Virus record (IMG/VR): IMGVR_UViG_3300022538_000981
Location: 1-25,040 of that record
Source of the DNA: a virus
DNA length: 25,040 nt
Direction: 5' to 3' (one strand)
Shown: positions 11,818 through 21,213 of the stretch, in pieces
Numbering within the stretch: position 1 is the first letter of the stretch
Layout: each line of letters starts with the position of its first letter
Position numbers and translations under genes: made by a program
Notes under the pieces: generated by a model
Database searches by the model: none
What the model saw: only the letters and a program-made list of their open reading frames with translations
Told to the model about the DNA's origin: nothing

Positions 11818-14800
11818 TTTTTGCTCCTTTCAAGATTAAATGATTTTTTCCATTCGATTTTCTTACCCTTTGGTTGCTCCTTTCCAAACACCATGTATTG
11901 GATTTTCTCATGGAGTTCTCGATTTCGATAATCAAAAGGCTTTTGATATTGCTTGAGATATTCTTCCTTCGCGTATTTGATAGCAAGATCATAAAGATAA
12001 ACCCCATCTCGATTCTTTTGAACTTCGTATCCTCGCTTCATCACCTCGGCGAGAGGAATGAACATCTCGAGATTCTTAGCTCCGTTTGCTACCATCTTCG
12101 CAGCGGTTGTATGGAAGTCCTCTCCTTTTTGTTCAGCTTGATGAAGAATAAAGGCATTCTCATCCAACAGCTCGACGACTTTTCCGAATCCAGGAGCAAG
12201 CAAGCTCGGCCCGAAGATGAGCTTCCACAGTCCATACGCACTTACTCCGGTGATAGCGAGGCTCAGGGATTGAGCTATGCTCGTCCCGGCGAAGAGTTTG
12301 ATGAGGGTTTTGAATCCATCGTATGCTCGGCGAGCGTTCTTAGATGTAGGATTGTGAGCGTAATCAGCGATCGGCTCGAGACCATTTTTAATCGCTATGT
12401 TCATAACTCCTCGAGGAAAGGTCAGGAGTCCGAGAGTCACTCGCCCCGTCGGAGTCATCTCTTGGAGGCTCCGGAGGAGAGGGTTGTATCGGAAATTAAC
12501 GTTCTCAGTCTTGTACTCTGCATATCGACTCATGAATTCCGAATAATCCTCATTCTCAAGAAGGCTCATCATCTCCATCGATTGACCGGGAGTAATGGTA
12601 TTGAGTGCTAATCGATTCCAGAGCCCTTGAGCACTAAGCTTTCCATCCCGAAATTGCTTAATATTTCTTTGAACTATATCATAAGCTAAAGGCCATACAG
12701 CTTTTCGATTACCCTTATCTGTGACACCGGGAGTGATAGCAAGCATATCAATAAGCGTTCCAGCCTTGCTTGTCATCTCGAGCCCTCCAGCCTCTTCAGA
12801 TTTCATAATGAAGTGTCGATAGAATGATCGATCTTCTGAGACGGTGCGATTCCAATAATCTATGAACTTCTCAGCGGCATCAGGATTGTTCTTCATCCAA
12901 TCTCGAGCTTTGCTCATGTCGCTGAATGATCGGATGGATTTTCCGAGCTCCACCATGTTGAACTGCGAAGGATCAAACGCTACATTCTGAAGAAGCTGTC
13001 TCCAAGCGAACCAGAGGGAGCCTGATGGATCAAACACGAGATGGCTTCTCCAGAAGAATCGATTGACATCTCGGAAGCTCTTGATAATCGGAAGTGTCTT
13101 AGGCATGATGCCTCGGAGAGCTCGATCAGCATCTCGCATCATTCCAAGATCCTCTTTATTCGGATTAGTTGATCGAAAAGCTTCCCAGAAGCTCATTCGT
13201 TGCTCGTATGTTGATGCGAAGGCGGACAGCCTATCAAGATGTCGAAGAACATCAAGAGCAGCGTTTGTGCTGATGATTGGAGCCCCCTTTGCTCTCCGCG
13301 CTTTTAGCTCACTCGGAGCTTCCGTCGTGAGCTCCCCAGCCTCAGGAGCTTTTCCGAAGATTTCCTCAGAGATTGATCCCTCATAGATATCACCAGCGAG
13401 CTCTCGTCCTTCACTCATGTAATACCGCTTTCTCGTCCCCCATTCTTGAGTATCAAGCCACTCAGCAAGCTGTCCAATATCTCGAGCGGCTCGTCCTTCA
13501 GAAAGTGCGCTCACCGGAGCATCCGGAGGTTTCTTCTCTCGCATTAGCTTCTGAGCTTTCGATATCTGCTTATCAGTCGGAGTCTTTCCCTCCCGATGGA
13601 GCTTGTTAAGAATCTCCTCCCCAATCCTCGCATGCCGATCCCATACAAGGAATCTTCCCCACCGGACGAGGAACGGAGCGTATTCTTGGAGCATGCTATC
13701 AAGTTCCACCGCAAGAGCTTGAGTCTTGGAGCTCATGTCATTCCACATGTTCAATCGGAGAGCTTCATCCTCCTCATTGAGCCAATTAGCAATTTTTGTG
13801 CTCTTAGCTTTATTCGTGACGATTCCAAGCCTATGGACTTTAGCATTTCGAATCGCGGTCCACATTTGCTCTTCGTTTTTGTAATTCCATCCTTTAACAG
13901 TGGATACCATGTTGCTCCATTGGCGGCGGAGAGGAATTCCTGTGCGTCGCTCGGCTTTGTCGAGAGCGTAGGAGATTGATTGATAAGGATTAAGAATGTT
14001 CGCTTCTCCCTCTTTTTTAATCTGACGAGCGGTCTCACGTCTCAGGTATCGAGAGTGATTAAGCATATCCCGATACCAAAGGGCTCTTCGCCCATCGATA
14101 TCAGGAACGTTTGGATTCTTGGGAACTCCTCCGAGCTTTTGAGAGTAAATCATGGATTTGTTATAAGCCTCGGTTGATCCTGCGGCCTTTCTAATTCCAG
14201 CCATTTGAGTTTTTGACATTGAGGGATCAACGAGCTTATCAGGCTCCTTTGTAATGCTCTCTGTTTTCCAGGTATCCATGTATCGATAATTATCGAGAGC
14301 TTTGAGGAGATCATCAGCATCCTCAGACGTGAGAGCGTCGATGTCCTCGATACCGGTTATCTGCTTGGAGAGAGCGATTAGATGCTTTTGCTCAAGACCT
14401 CTTCCTACAGCGGTTCGGATTATTTTATTCTTCTGCCCAATGGATGCGGGAGTCACAATTATCTCTTGGAGATCAATGAGAGCATCCTTCGCAAGCTTTA
14501 CGCCGTTTGCTGCATCTTCCTTCACGAGCTCGAGAGGCATTCGGAGGTAGGCATTAGTTGGCTCTGGCTCAGCCGGAGGCTTTACAGCTGTAATTATCCT
14601 TGTCTTTGCCCTTTGTTCAATCACGCGAAAATCGACATCTATCTTTAATCCTGCGTCCTCCATTTGCTTTATAATAGTATTATTGCCCTCTCTAATCTCC
14701 CAGTAATTATCAGTAGTTTCCCAATTTGCAGAAAGGTTATAATCCGCCCACTCCTTACCAGCAATTGAAATTGTCCTAATTACAGCAGGCACAATTTCTT

Positions 14801-16022
14801 TCGTATCTACCCAGTCCTTGATAGGAACTCCATCAACATATACTTGATTACCTCGATTTTTAATAAAAGCAACAACAGCTATTTCTTTCTCTGTAAAACC
14901 TAAGTTTTTTGCTATTGTTATCTCATCTTTCTCGATCTCTGCAGCAGCCGGAGCAATCTTTCCTGTTGCTTTCAGCAATCCTCTTCTGGCAATCACGAGA
15001 GAGCCATGCAGAACTTTATCATCCGGCTTCGCGCGGAGAGCTGATTCTATCTTCACTATCTTATCCTCATAATAAGCAGCGGCTATAATATCTTCCTCAG
15101 GAATTTTCGCTGCTCGAGCGGCAGGAGGTCTGGCTCCTGGAGCTTTCATCTTCGCAAGCGGATACTTCCCAAACTCCTTTACAGGAGGAGGAGCTTTCTT
15201 TACAATTTTTCCTCCAACGGATTCATAACCAAGAACTTCAGGTTTAATTCCTCCATATTTTATTCTCACAGCATCCCATCGCGTCCTATCTCCTGTTTTC
15301 GCATAATGCTTTGCCGCAGCATTCACCTCAGCTCGGGCAGGACGAACTTGAGCCTTTGGAAGAGCTCGGAATTTGCTAATAAACTTAACAAACTTCGATA
15401 CTCCAACTGCTCCTGCTCCAAAAAGAACTCCAATTCCCCCTTCAAAATGAATTCCCTCAATATCAATCGGATCACCTGTTGATATCTTCTGAGCAATTTC
15501 CTCAACGGTTGCTCGAGTACCAAATGTAACTCCGCTGGCTAAGATAGTCTTGAGAGCTATTTTCGCAGGAATTTTTGCTATCACAGGCCCGACTGCAGCT
15601 CCAACGGTGCTCAAGCTCGTGATGAATTTGGCAGCCTCTCCTGCTCCAACCTCTCTTGGCGTAGGAGTAAACCCTGTAAGGGTATCAAGAGCCTCAGCGA
15701 GAGTATCCTCTTCTGATATCTTGGATGCTATGATATCAGGAATATAAAGCCCCAGGCCTGATGCTGCCTCAGCTAAATAATGAATGCCAAGTTGTCCGAG
15801 CCTTTTTCCTGGCTCATAGAATGGAGATTTCTCAAGCACCTCAGTAATCTTGTTTCGAATCCTCTCCTTCAGCGAAGGACTCCATACCTCAAGAGAAGGA
15901 GCCTCAGGGAGAGTTGTCTTGACTGTAAGGTCATCGAACACACCCTCTCCTGTAGGCTCCTTTGTTAGATCATCAAAAACGCCAGAGCTTTTTTTCTCTA
16001 AATCTGTAAAGATTCCTGGCAT
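11811..16022 (-). CDS. very large virion protein, probable internal/ejection protein, 1403 aa
   Basis: The largest gene here, with its ATG overlapping the previous stop (TAATG), so translation is coupled. The N-terminus has three degenerate copies of a G-(I/V)-F-x-D-L motif (residues 3-8, 14-19 and 27-32), like the FDDL tags at the start of many podovirus ejection proteins. Residues about 130-230 hold Gly/Ala-rich hydrophobic segments that may insert in membrane. The middle is Pro/Ala/Lys-rich linker, and the C-terminal 700 residues are mainly helical with many Trp and Phe. I see no lytic transglycosylase or other catalytic motif. Position after the nozzle and two helical proteins matches T7 gp14-gp16 style internal proteins. 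Residues about 361-474 come from an AT-rich stretch that may be an inserted module. Confidence 0.65.
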   Translation of the reverse strand: MPGIFTDLEKKSSGVFDDLTKEPTGEGVFDDLTVKTTLPEAPSLEVWSPSLKERIRNKITEVLEKSPFYEPGKRLGQLGIHYLAEAASGLGLYIPDIIASKISEEDTLAEALDTLTGFTPTPREVGAGEAAKFITSLSTVGAAVGPVIAKIPAKIALKTILASGVTFGTRATVEEIAQKISTGDPIDIEGIHFEGGIGVLFGAGAVGVSKFVKFISKFRALPKAQVRPARAEVNAAAKHYAKTGDRTRWDAVRIKYGGIKPEVLGYESVGGKIVKKAPPPVKEFGKYPLAKMKAPGARPPAARAAKIPEEDIIAAAYYEDKIVKIESALRAKPDDKVLHGSLVIARRGLLKATGKIAPAAAEIEKDEITIAKNLGFTEKEIAVVAFIKNRGNQVYVDGVPIKDWVDTKEIVPAVIRTISIAGKEWADYNLSANWETTDNYWEIREGNNTIIKQMEDAGLKIDVDFRVIEQRAKTRIITAVKPPAEPEPTNAYLRMPLELVKEDAANGVKLAKDALIDLQEIIVTPASIGQKNKIIRTAVGRGLEQKHLIALSKQITGIEDIDALTSEDADDLLKALDNYRYMDTWKTESITKEPDKLVDPSMSKTQMAGIRKAAGSTEAYNKSMIYSQKLGGVPKNPNVPDIDGRRALWYRDMLNHSRYLRRETARQIKKEGEANILNPYQSISYALDKAERRTGIPLRRQWSNMVSTVKGWNYKNEEQMWTAIRNAKVHRLGIVTNKAKSTKIANWLNEEDEALRLNMWNDMSSKTQALAVELDSMLQEYAPFLVRWGRFLVWDRHARIGEEILNKLHREGKTPTDKQISKAQKLMREKKPPDAPVSALSEGRAARDIGQLAEWLDTQEWGTRKRYYMSEGRELAGDIYEGSISEEIFGKAPEAGELTTEAPSELKARRAKGAPIISTNAALDVLRHLDRLSAFASTYEQRMSFWEAFRSTNPNKEDLGMMRDADRALRGIMPKTLPIIKSFRDVNRFFWRSHLVFDPSGSLWFAWRQLLQNVAFDPSQFNMVELGKSIRSFSDMSKARDWMKNNPDAAEKFIDYWNRTVSEDRSFYRHFIMKSEEAGGLEMTSKAGTLIDMLAITPGVTDKGNRKAVWPLAYDIVQRNIKQFRDGKLSAQGLWNRLALNTITPGQSMEMMSLLENEDYSEFMSRYAEYKTENVNFRYNPLLRSLQEMTPTGRVTLGLLTFPRGVMNIAIKNGLEPIADYAHNPTSKNARRAYDGFKTLIKLFAGTSIAQSLSLAITGVSAYGLWKLIFGPSLLAPGFGKVVELLDENAFILHQAEQKGEDFHTTAAKMVANGAKNLEMFIPLAEVMKRGYEVQKNRDGVYLYDLAIKYAKEEYLKQYQKPFDYRNRELHEKIQYMVFGKEQPKGKKIEWKKSFNLERSKKW

Positions 16023-16939
16023 TATTTCTCTTTCTTCTCATTGTAATGATCAATCAATTCCTCAACCGTAAAGCCTTCAGCCAACCGCTCATGAGCACTC
16101 AATAGGTCTTCTCTATCGAGCTCCGGAAACATCTCTATGAGCTTCTGAACGCCTGCAGCGATATCCAATGGGCTGATGTCGTTCTCCCGAGCTTTTTCAT
16201 AAATAGCTGCTGTCTCATCTGTCGTTAACATAACGGCTCCAGGTTTTTCCTCTTTCTTCTCAGGAGCCTTTGCTGGAGCAGGCTTAGGCTTAGGAGCGAA
16301 GATTCCCTCATCAGGGAATCGATCCTTTCGCTTGAAGATATCCCAAAATCCGCCTTCTTTCTTCTCAGGAGCTTTTGCTCCTGTGAACTTTTCAACTGCA
16401 CCTTTTCTTACAGTATCAGCGCCTTTTTTTCCAAGCACTTCTGTAAAGAGAGTTCTTAGCTCCGGATCTGCCACAGCACCAAGAAGGCTCTCGGTAAGTG
16501 CTTGATTGAATTTCATAATTCCGAGCTGTTGATTCTGAGAAGAAATCATCGTTTGAAGCTGCTCGTTCTGAACTCGAATCGCGGCAAGTTGATCTCTGAA
16601 TGCTTGATTCTGATCAATCTTAAGCAGATAATTCCGTGCGATGTCCTTGTCCTCTTCACTTCCCCCTCGGAGTCTTTTAATCTCATCAAATGTCGCTTGA
16701 GTTATTCCAACTTCAGCCTCAGCTCCGAACACCTGAGCTCTCTTAAGGGCTTTCTCATATCCGAGGAGCTCCTCATTCTGCATCTTATCAATCATCGCGT
16801 TGTAGTAACCTGTGTATGCTTCCTTAAGAGGAGCCTCATACATCTTCTTAAACTCAAGCTCCTCCTTCCTCGCTTTTCGCTGCTCCGAGAGGCTCGAAAG
16901 CTGCATCAAAGTTTTTGCTAATTCAAACCCGTTTGACAT
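16022..16939 (-). CDS. coiled-coil internal virion protein candidate, 305 aa
   Basis: Start at 16939 behind AAAGGAGA. Residues 1-150 are nearly all helical and rich in Glu, Lys, Gln and Leu (SLSEQRKARKEELEFKKMYE, later QLAAIRVQNEQLQTMI), a strong coiled-coil look. Residues 185-240 form a Lys/Pro/Ala-rich linker with a repeated KAPEKKE motif, and the last 65 residues are acidic and helical. It lies next to the 1403-residue protein with one shared base between stop and start. Helical proteins in this place in podoviruses are internal core or ejection proteins; I cannot name the family. Confidence 0.6.
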   Translation of the reverse strand: MSNGFELAKTLMQLSSLSEQRKARKEELEFKKMYEAPLKEAYTGYYNAMIDKMQNEELLGYEKALKRAQVFGAEAEVGITQATFDEIKRLRGGSEEDKDIARNYLLKIDQNQAFRDQLAAIRVQNEQLQTMISSQNQQLGIMKFNQALTESLLGAVADPELRTLFTEVLGKKGADTVRKGAVEKFTGAKAPEKKEGGFWDIFKRKDRFPDEGIFAPKPKPAPAKAPEKKEEKPGAVMLTTDETAAIYEKARENDISPLDIAAGVQKLIEMFPELDREDLLSAHERLAEGFTVEELIDHYNEKKEK

Positions 16940-16961
16940 TTTTATTTATCTCCTTTCTTCT

Positions 16962-17624
16962 TCAATAACTCCAGGGATTAACATCCCAAGTCTGGCTTGG
17001 AGTGTATTGAGAAGGAAATGATGAAGGCGAGCTTTGCATAAAGCTGGCGAAGGAGCCAGCTCCAGCGCCTCCTCCAAATCCTCCCGCCAGGCTGAATCCT
17101 GCTACCGCTGGCGCAATAACACCTGCAAGCTCAGAGAATTCCGACGGCCCTCCAGGCGACATTACTCCTGATATCGTAGGCGCTGTAGCAAGAGATTGGC
17201 TGCCTGTTAGGATGTTCGCAATAATCGCTTGTCTCTGAAGATCCCGACCAAGCATTCCCTCCCTCGATGTCTCAAGAGAGCTAAAGAGAAGAGGATTAAC
17301 TCTCGTTGTAAGGAATTCTTCCCCCGCTCGCTGTACTCCTCTAAATCGATCCCTTGAATAAAATGCTCCAGGTAGATTAAACCCTTCTGTTACAACCGGA
17401 GCAATCACATCTTCCCACATCCTCATCGCGGGGGTAGCGAAGTAAATCTTGAAGTCCGCAAGGATATCTTCTCTATAATCCCCCTCTCTTTCGAAGATTC
17501 TTTTAAGCATCTCCGGAGCAGCTTCTCCGAAGATATCTGAGAGGCTTTCTCCGAACTCTCTCTGCCAGGGCTGTGTCGTCTGAAATGTCTTTAATTCTGG
17601 CTTGTCTCGAGTGAAAAATCCCAT
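16962..17624 (-). CDS. structural protein with Gly/Ser-rich C-terminus, 220 aa
   Basis: Start at 17624 behind AAGGGAT. Residues 1-150 are predicted helical and aromatic-rich (FKIYFATPAMRMWEDVIAP). The final 60 are Gly, Ala, Ser and Pro-rich (AGGFGGGAGAGSFASF), a flexible or membrane-seeking tail. No enzyme motif is visible. Its place between the fibre-like gene and two likely internal proteins suggests a virion part, perhaps in the ejection assembly. Family not recognised. Confidence 0.55.
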   Translation of the reverse strand: MGFFTRDKPELKTFQTTQPWQREFGESLSDIFGEAAPEMLKRIFEREGDYREDILADFKIYFATPAMRMWEDVIAPVVTEGFNLPGAFYSRDRFRGVQRAGEEFLTTRVNPLLFSSLETSREGMLGRDLQRQAIIANILTGSQSLATAPTISGVMSPGGPSEFSELAGVIAPAVAGFSLAGGFGGGAGAGSFASFMQSSPSSFPSQYTPSQTWDVNPWSY

Positions 17625-17654
17625 TTTTCTTTATCCCTTCTACTTAAAAAATAT

Positions 17655-18245
17655 TTAATCTTGATCAATCGGAGCCGCTCCGCCTACTATCTGAGGTGTC
17701 CAGATTATTGTTGGAGTCTGATTAATATGTGTTATTTCAAAATATTTTCCGTTTCCAACGAAGAAAGATACACCAGGCCAAGCGTTAACTCCAGCATTGG
17801 AATGTACATTTACACCTGCTCCAGCCGGATCATCGGTAGTATGAACATATCCTCTAAGCCAGGCACTGTTTTGAGTTTCAGTCCACGCTGTTACATAGCC
17901 AGCAGTTTGAGTGAGATAAGCGTGAGCCTTTAACATGGCATTAGATTCTGAATCTAGATTAGTCGGAACATCACCATCAAACAAAGCAATTTGGGCATCA
18001 ATATAAGCTTTAGTTCCTTGCTCGCTGTTAACAGCTTTATCAGAATCACTTGCCATGTCATCTTCATCAAGAAATCCTGCTCCGTCAGCTGAGAACTCCT
18101 GAAGTGTAACGGCTGATAAGTATGATGCTCCAAGCGAGACTTCTCGAAGTATCTCCTGCATCCTCAGCAGATAATTCCTTGTCTCCTCATTGATGGACTC
18201 CGGAATAATCGGAAACGAAATCTCTTTTTGCACTACATCAGCCAT
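17655..18245 (-). CDS. fibre-like virion protein B, shares C-terminal domain with the gene at 20306-20968
   Basis: Start at 18245 behind GAGGAG. Residues 1-45 are helical; 60-90 include a TKAYIDAQI helix typical of phage fibre necks. Residues 97-196 match residues 117-219 of the 220-residue protein on the other side of the nozzle gene: SNAMLK-HAYL, T-G-VTA, TDDPAGAG, GVSF-V, G-YFEIT, I-W and a PIDQ end. This is probably a duplicated beta-rich tip or attachment domain. The N-terminal parts differ, suggesting different docking sites on the particle. It could be a short tail fibre or head fibre. Confidence 0.6.
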   Translation of the reverse strand: MADVVQKEISFPIIPESINEETRNYLLRMQEILREVSLGASYLSAVTLQEFSADGAGFLDEDDMASDSDKAVNSEQGTKAYIDAQIALFDGDVPTNLDSESNAMLKAHAYLTQTAGYVTAWTETQNSAWLRGYVHTTDDPAGAGVNVHSNAGVNAWPGVSFFVGNGKYFEITHINQTPTIIWTPQIVGGAAPIDQD

Positions 18246-18247
18246 CT

Positions 18248-20305
18248 CTAACTCCTCGCTGTCTCCAACACGAACGATGTATGCATGTCATCTCGAACCT
18301 GGAGATCAGATGACGAATCCTGATGAAAACGATATCGAATCTTCCGGCTAACGTGATCAAGAGGAAGCCTGCTGACTGTCCATGCTGTTGTAAGAGTAAC
18401 TGGAGAATTATCAAACTCCGTCCACGTTACTCCTTCATCATCAGAATAAAAAACGCTGACGGTTCCACCTGCTAATATCGATTTCGCTGCAAACGTAAAC
18501 CACTCCCATCGACCGAAATGCTCTTCCTTATCAACCGTGATATCCTGTGTCTGATACTCGCACTCGATATCCGCATCATCATCTTTTCCAAGCGCCTCAT
18601 CATGCTGAAAAACATACCCATCGCTGCTTAGTGATATCATCAACGGATAACTAGATTCCCCAAGCGAAGCATCGCAATGAAATGCTCCTTCGTCACAATA
18701 GATCCCTGCCATTTGTGCGCTGTCGCAATAAAGAGTTACTTGATTCTCATGCATCGCAATGGATTTGATATCATCTTCAAACTCAAAATACTCCCAGGGC
18801 TGCTCAAGCTGTCCTCGGTTCAAACAATACGCAGCCTTGGCATAAGTATCCTGAGCCCTTGGAAATACAAAGTATGATCGATCTTTCCCCTCATCATATC
18901 CGCAGACAACCTGAGCTTTCTTCGAGCTATCGAGCTCGTTGAAGAATGATTTCTCAATGTTCTTTCCAATTAGATTTAGCTGCGATCCACCTATGTACTC
19001 GTATATCCTTTGATCAGTTCCAATAAATTGATGCCGATTTGTGAGCACAACGATTGCTTCTGCGACGAGCAATCCTGTTCGATAGATGAGCGTTGGATAT
19101 AGAAAAATTATGCTTGATCCATGATACCTGCAGGTCGTGATGCTCCTCGTTGAATAGAGGATCAAGTCCGCTCCGAGCTTGGATGCTTGGATGAGCTTTC
19201 CCACTGAATCTGTCAAATAGCTAAGCCCACTCGTTCCGCCGGAGAAATCATCGATATCTCCAACGTCAGCATGCGCAACGCTCCTTACATTCTGATCTCC
19301 GTTGTTAAAGTTGATGAGTATGAAGTGATTCCAGAATTCCGCAATCGCTACGCAATTTACGAAGCTCGAGTACCCATGGATAAGAGTAGCGAGGACATCA
19401 TCTGTGTCTCCCTCATAATAAAACAAGTCATCAACACCGTTTGATATAATTTGAGCAAGTCCTCCGTTACTTGTGAACTCGATGATATCGGTAGCAAGGG
19501 CGCAGGACACAGACTTCGCTACATCTCCCGCCATTTCATCGTAGGCTCGAATGTCATCGAGTCGAATGATCGCTTCATCCGCTATCGTAGCGTTTGCGTA
19601 GATTGAGCAGGAAATAACAGCATTAAAGTCCGTGAGAGTTTTTGCTAAGCATACGAATTTCCATGTATCAGCAACGAGAGCTGTCGTTAAGCACTCTACA
19701 TACGTTCCTGTTTTCTCCCCTGATGCGTGATTTGATTCACTCACGACTATCTCAAGAGCATTTGCTGCGAGATCGATGCTTGATTTGATCCAGAATCCGA
19801 TGTGAGTCATTAGATGTACATCAACAGAATCGATATCCTTATACGCAAGCTGATCACCATCAGAGCGCTCGGCATCAAGGGTCATCTTAGCAGATTTTGT
19901 TCCTCGAATCTTGTCGGTATCATCATGTGCAAGAGTAACATTCGTCCCAGCTGTCCATCCGGTGTTGCAATCATCAAGATCGATCGATGGAGTTATTTGT
20001 AGCCAGAGGTTATCATCCGTCTGATACTCATACGCATGCGAGGTCGTGATGGCGAGAGTATGAATGACTCCTCGAGCATCGATGTATTCGACGAGCTTCG
20101 ATCCCGTTCCGCTCAAGGGAAGGTTCGTCCCGAGCTTGCTGTACCCGAGCCTCTTCCTCACTCGTCTCGGCTCAATGATCATATTAAGCATAAAGGGCGT
20201 AAAGACTCCCTCCAGGCTCGTGGGCTCGATGTCTTTATTAATGCCTCCTCGAGCAATCGGGATTGGAATCGTTATTAGATCCTTGCTGACAGCGTTTATA
20301 TCCAT
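18248..20305 (-). CDS. tail nozzle / tail tubular protein B-like, with inserted carbohydrate-binding-like domain
   Basis: 685 residues. The N-terminal strip (ARGGINKDIEPTSLEG...FMLNMIIEPRRVRKRLG) and the WD-like beta repeats throughout fit the nozzle family of podoviruses (T7 gp12, P22 gp10), which close the tail and start DNA release. Residues about 108-256 look like an inserted jelly-roll domain of the galactose-binding type: DLDDCNTGW near the start, GTKSAKMTL, FWIKSS, TWKFVCL, and a closing RLDDIRAYD. Such an insert may touch cell-surface sugars. It abuts fibre-like genes on both sides with only 0-2 bases between. Confidence 0.75.
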   Translation of the reverse strand: MDINAVSKDLITIPIPIARGGINKDIEPTSLEGVFTPFMLNMIIEPRRVRKRLGYSKLGTNLPLSGTGSKLVEYIDARGVIHTLAITTSHAYEYQTDDNLWLQITPSIDLDDCNTGWTAGTNVTLAHDDTDKIRGTKSAKMTLDAERSDGDQLAYKDIDSVDVHLMTHIGFWIKSSIDLAANALEIVVSESNHASGEKTGTYVECLTTALVADTWKFVCLAKTLTDFNAVISCSIYANATIADEAIIRLDDIRAYDEMAGDVAKSVSCALATDIIEFTSNGGLAQIISNGVDDLFYYEGDTDDVLATLIHGYSSFVNCVAIAEFWNHFILINFNNGDQNVRSVAHADVGDIDDFSGGTSGLSYLTDSVGKLIQASKLGADLILYSTRSITTCRYHGSSIIFLYPTLIYRTGLLVAEAIVVLTNRHQFIGTDQRIYEYIGGSQLNLIGKNIEKSFFNELDSSKKAQVVCGYDEGKDRSYFVFPRAQDTYAKAAYCLNRGQLEQPWEYFEFEDDIKSIAMHENQVTLYCDSAQMAGIYCDEGAFHCDASLGESSYPLMISLSSDGYVFQHDEALGKDDDADIECEYQTQDITVDKEEHFGRWEWFTFAAKSILAGGTVSVFYSDDEGVTWTEFDNSPVTLTTAWTVSRLPLDHVSRKIRYRFHQDSSSDLQVRDDMHTSFVLETARS

Positions 20306-20968
20306 TTATGCTTCCTGATCAACTGGTTTGCTTAAGGCTCCAAAAGATTTCCAATAAATAGTTATAGCGCCCGTAGCAGGGGATGTTAGCTCAAAATATT
20401 CACCTTTCGATACCAAGAAGGAAATACCATGAACTGTACCTGCTGTACTATCATCATCGCGCCTAATTAGTGTCCCTTCACCTGCCGGGTTATCTGTAGA
20501 GCCAACAAAACCCTGTATATTCGTAGCTCCCGCCGTTACTGTAACATAAGCGGTAACGAAGCCATCCGTAGCCGCTAAGTAAGCATGAGTCTTCAACATC
20601 GCATTACCATCAGAATCCTCATTTGTATATGCGCTCAAGGACGGCCCAACAACTTCGAAGGCTGATCCTGTCCATCTTTTCAATAGCGGAGGATCAAAGT
20701 TATCATCAAGCCAAATCCTTCCTCTATCAATCGCATTATCTGCAAGAGCCGTTGCTCCATCAGGACGATTTGTAGGTGTGGATGATCCCTCATAAGCCAC
20801 AGCCGAGCCGCTCGAATGCTCACTCCCTGTAGCATCTCCATCTTGAGGAGTCTCGTGCTCCATATCAAGCTGATCTTTACAGCTATTTTTTAGCTTCCGT
20901 ATCTCCGTCGGAACATCGCTGATGAGCGTGTGATCCAGAGGATAGCTGATATTCCATTCGTTAGCCAT
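20306..20968 (-). CDS. fibre-like virion protein A, 220 aa
   Basis: Start at 20968 behind GAGGGATAAATA. The N-terminus (WNISYPLDHTLISDVPTEI, then KDQLDMEHE) follows a pattern common at the start of phage fibre and tail proteins: ISD-P-EIR followed by a helix ending in H. Residues 45-115 are Ser/Gly/Asp-rich with IWLDD and a TGSAFEVV beta segment. Residues 117-219 are the domain shared with the gene at 17655-18245. It lies between the adaptor side and the nozzle gene and may anchor near the tail. Confidence 0.6.
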   Translation of the reverse strand: MANEWNISYPLDHTLISDVPTEIRKLKNSCKDQLDMEHETPQDGDATGSEHSSGSAVAYEGSSTPTNRPDGATALADNAIDRGRIWLDDNFDPPLLKRWTGSAFEVVGPSLSAYTNEDSDGNAMLKTHAYLAATDGFVTAYVTVTAGATNIQGFVGSTDNPAGEGTLIRRDDDSTAGTVHGISFLVSKGEYFELTSPATGAITIYWKSFGALSKPVDQEA

Positions 20969-21198
20969 TATTTATCCCTCAAAGCAATCGCTGCGAGATT
21001 ATCAACTTGACCTAGAACCTGCCCGGCGTCACAAAACTTGCATGCGTAGTTTATCAACGGACGTAGCATCTGAAGCGCGGCCCTTGTATTTAGATTGGTA
21101 TCCTTCTCAGCATCATTCGCCCATTCATTGAAATGAACCATTAGATTTTTCTCAATGTGCTCTCCAGCGCCAGCACAGTTTACATCAGTCTCTGCCAT
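20968..21198 (-). CDS. hypothetical virion-region protein, 76 aa
   Basis: Start set at 21198 (MAETDVNCAGAGEHIEK), where GAAAGGAAAGAATA gives a ribosome site; a longer frame from 21264 would read through the hairpin at 21214-21238. The protein is helical and contains four cysteines, two close together (CKFC). Function unknown. It shares a base with the next ATG (20968), so translation of both is coupled. Confidence 0.6.
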   Translation of the reverse strand: MAETDVNCAGAGEHIEKNLMVHFNEWANDAEKDTNLNTRAALQMLRPLINYACKFCDAGQVLGQVDNLAAIALRDK

Positions 21199-21213
21199 TA
21201 TTCTTTCCTTTCT

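Noticed and set aside
11874-12611. 245-residue + strand frame opposite the giant virion gene
   Set aside because: It lies wholly on the other strand of a well-supported coding region, with no ribosome site or recognisable protein features.
11811-16022. Lytic transglycosylase or endolysin domain in the giant protein
   Set aside because: I could not find the catalytic Glu motif or other muralytic signature; the size alone does not justify it.
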